A model generated the notes under the pieces. That model saw nothing but the letters and a program-made list of their open reading frames with translations. It did not search any database and was not told the origin of the DNA. Of a stretch of 8,224 bases of DNA, positions 6,693 to 8,224 are shown in pieces. The DNA is from Melioribacteraceae bacterium (GTDB taxonomy: Bacteria; Bacteroidota; Ignavibacteria; Ignavibacteriales; Melioribacteraceae), in contig JALSNL010000396.1 of the NCBI GenBank assembly GCA_026987055.1, forward strand, positions 1 through 8,224. The letters run 5' to 3'. The position numbers and the translations under genes are program-made. Within the stretch, counting starts at the first letter, position 1, and every line of letters begins with the position of its first letter.

Positions 6693-7940
6693 TTATTCTT
6701 CTTCTTCAAATTGGCTTTTTATTGTTTCGAAAATTTCTTCTGCCTGTGCTTCATCAAAATCTTCTATTTCTTTTAATTTATCTAATCCGGCAGATAAAAC
6801 TTCTACTGCTGTATCATATCTGTTATTTATTAAAATATCTACTACATCAGAACCTAATTCTTCTTTTAAGCTAACAAGTTCTATATCCTCTTCGTATTCA
6901 TCAAATTGTTTTTCTTCACGAATTATATCAATTTGATAACCGGTTAATTTCATTGCCAATCTTATGTTAACACCATTTCTTCCTACTAATAAAGATACTT
7001 GATCATTATCTGCAATAACCGTACAAGTTTTTTCTTCTTCATTAATTTCAAGTTGTTTAATTTTAGCAGGAGCAATAGCTCTTTGAATATAAACTACGGG
7101 GTCTTCAGCATAATTTATAACATCAATATTTTCGTTACTAAGTTCTCTAACAATAGCATGAATTCTTACACCTTTCATTCCCACACAAGCACCAACGGCA
7201 TCAATTCTGGGGTCATTAGATTCAACGGAAACTTTTGCTCTTTCGCCCGGTTCTCTTGCAATATCTTTAATTTCAATTATGCCGTCAAAAATTTCCGGAA
7301 TTTCAATTTCGAACAAACGTTTAAGAAAGATATTATCTGCTCTTGAAATAATAATTACAGGTCCATTCGGTGTTTTTTTAATTTCTTTTATTACCGCTCT
7401 AATTGTGTCGCCTTTTCTATATCTTTCTCTCATTATTTGTTCGGATCTTGGTAAAACAAGTTCATGCTTATTATGATTTACCAAAATATCGTTTCTTCTA
7501 ATTTGATAAATATCACCAACAATAATTTCACCCAGCATTTCGGCATATTCTTTTTGTATAATTTCTTTTTCAACTTCTCTTATTCTTTGATTAAGACTTT
7601 GACGGGCAAGATTTATTTGTCGTCTTCCAAAAGAAGATAGATCAATTTTTTCTATATAGTCATCTCCAACTTCAAGTTCTTCGTCATTCCCGCGGGATTC
7701 AACCTCTTCAATGCTAATTTGCGTTTTAGGGTCTTCTACTTCTTCAACTATTTCTCTTTCCAGAAATATTTCTATATCACCTTTATCCATATTTACCACT
7801 ACTTCAAAGTTAGCTTCTTGTCCGTATTGTTTTTTTACAAGAACTCCAAAAACTTCTTCAATAATTCCGCCAAGAACATCTTTATCAAGTCCTTTTTCTC
7901 TAACCATATAGGAAAACGATTCAACGATTGAACTATTCAT
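6693..7940 (-). CDS. nusA: Transcription termination/antitermination protein NusA
   Basis: NusA binds RNA polymerase and nascent RNA, enhances pausing, and takes part in termination and in rRNA antitermination. The 415-residue product has the RNA polymerase-binding N-terminal domain (1 to about 130). An S1 domain follows (about 137-201, GEIIVGDIYQIRRNDILV). KH1 has the hallmark GACVGMKG (250-257), after REPGERAKVSV, and KH2 has VGRNGVNIRLA (319-329). The last 60 residues form one helix-hairpin-helix-like module and an acidic EEEE tail. The two acidic repeats that lengthen E. coli NusA to 495 residues are not both present. A strong GGAGG nine bases upstream supports the ATG at 7940. The gene follows rimP by 18 nt, the usual arrangement. 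Confidence 0.97.
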   Translation of the reverse strand: MNSSIVESFSYMVREKGLDKDVLGGIIEEVFGVLVKKQYGQEANFEVVVNMDKGDIEIFLEREIVEEVEDPKTQISIEEVESRGNDEELEVGDDYIEKIDLSSFGRRQINLARQSLNQRIREVEKEIIQKEYAEMLGEIIVGDIYQIRRNDILVNHNKHELVLPRSEQIMRERYRKGDTIRAVIKEIKKTPNGPVIIISRADNIFLKRLFEIEIPEIFDGIIEIKDIAREPGERAKVSVESNDPRIDAVGACVGMKGVRIHAIVRELSNENIDVINYAEDPVVYIQRAIAPAKIKQLEINEEEKTCTVIADNDQVSLLVGRNGVNIRLAMKLTGYQIDIIREEKQFDEYEEDIELVSLKEELGSDVVDILINNRYDTAVEVLSAGLDKLKEIEDFDEAQAEEIFETIKSQFEEEE

Positions 7941-7949
7941 TCTTTTAAG

Positions 7950-7954
7950 CCTCC
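7950..7954 (-). promoter_or_regulatory. Strong ribosome binding site of nusA
   Basis: GGAGG lies nine bases before the nusA ATG, within the 18-nt gap after the rimP stop. It is one of three convincing Shine-Dalgarno sites in the window, the others being those of rpsO and pnp. In contrast infB, rbfA and truB appear to start without one. Confidence 0.75.
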
Positions 7955-7958
7955 ATCA

Positions 7959-8224
7959 TCAAAAACTAAATTTTACTTTTGCTTTTTTTATTTTATTAAA
8001 CTCTATTTCTAATTCTTCTTTCTTATAGATAAATGTTAATTTATTGTCTTTAATATTAATTAACTTTGCTTCTATACTTTGAACTTTTTCTCCGTCATCA
8101 TAGGAAATTTTTAATTCCCGATTAATGTGTTTATGATATTGCTCTAAATAAATTAAAGCTTTATCAATACCCGGTGATGATACAACCAATCTGTAATCTG
8201 TTTCCGAAAATTTTGTTTGTTCCA
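7959..8224 (-). CDS. rimP: Ribosome maturation factor RimP, C-terminal part
   Basis: RimP binds the immature 30S subunit and assists early assembly of its head and central pseudoknot. Only the last 87 codons are in the window. The frame stays open to the right edge, so the start lies outside and the first visible codon is incomplete. The fragment opens with DYRLVVSSPGIDKAL, which matches the family signature (YxLEVSSPGIDRPL) at the end of the N-terminal domain. A C-terminal SH3-like domain follows, ending in EFNKIKKAKVKFSF. An internal TTG at 8187-8189 could be read as a start, but it falls inside the conserved signature and is not one. The placement directly before nusA is standard and supports the call. 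Confidence 0.94.
   Translation of the reverse strand, partial: EQTKFSETDYRLVVSSPGIDKALIYLEQYHKHINRELKISYDDGEKVQSIEAKLINIKDNKLTFIYKKEELEIEFNKIKKAKVKFSF

Noticed and set aside
1..8224. A new defence, mobile or biosynthetic system
   Set aside because: Every long frame is accounted for by a known core gene, the gaps are at most about 50 bases, and there are no direct or inverted repeats of the kind that flank elements.

Overview
The window is a stretch of ordinary AT-rich bacterial chromosome (by eye about one third G+C) in which every gene lies on the minus strand and the coding is almost gap-free. Read in the direction of transcription (from base 8224 down to base 1) the order is rimP (3' part only) - nusA - infB - rbfA - truB - ribF - rpsO - pnp (5' three quarters only). 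This is the classical transcription/translation 'nusA-infB' operon. The order lacks the ylxR, ylxQ (L7Ae-like) and ylxP genes that Bacillota place between nusA and rbfA. The short NusA with one C-terminal module, the TruB without a PUA domain, the long charged N-terminal part of IF2 and the AT-rich composition together suggest a member of the Bacteroidota/Ignavibacteriota/Chlorobiota group (inference; I cannot assign a genus).

Region by region (transcription order): 8224-7959 end of rimP; 7940-6693 nusA after an 18-nt gap with a strong GGAGG ribosome binding site; 6674-3939 infB, with no clear Shine-Dalgarno; 3939-3586 rbfA, start overlapping the infB stop as TAATG; 3608-2898 truB, overlapping rbfA by 23 nt; 2879-1947 ribF, in the same frame as truB after one stop codon; 1949-1896 a short leader with a hairpin that begins on the ribF stop codon; 1895-1626 rpsO; 1610-1 pnp, whose KH and S1 domains lie beyond the window. 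No gap exceeds about 50 nt, and no RNA gene, mobile element, CRISPR array or terminator is visible.

The genes form one functional module. RimP and RbfA mature the 30S subunit, S15 is a primary 16S rRNA-binding protein of that subunit, IF2 starts translation on it, and TruB modifies tRNA U55. NusA works with RNA polymerase and PNPase degrades RNA. RibF, which makes FMN and FAD, is the metabolic member that often travels with truB and rpsO. The tight spacing and overlaps imply co-transcription and translational coupling.

I did not find a previously undescribed system here. The observations most worth a second look are a marked excess of the palindromic tetramer CCGG for such AT-rich DNA, and a small switch-like RNA structure (hairpin versus pairing with the Shine-Dalgarno) in the rpsO leader.
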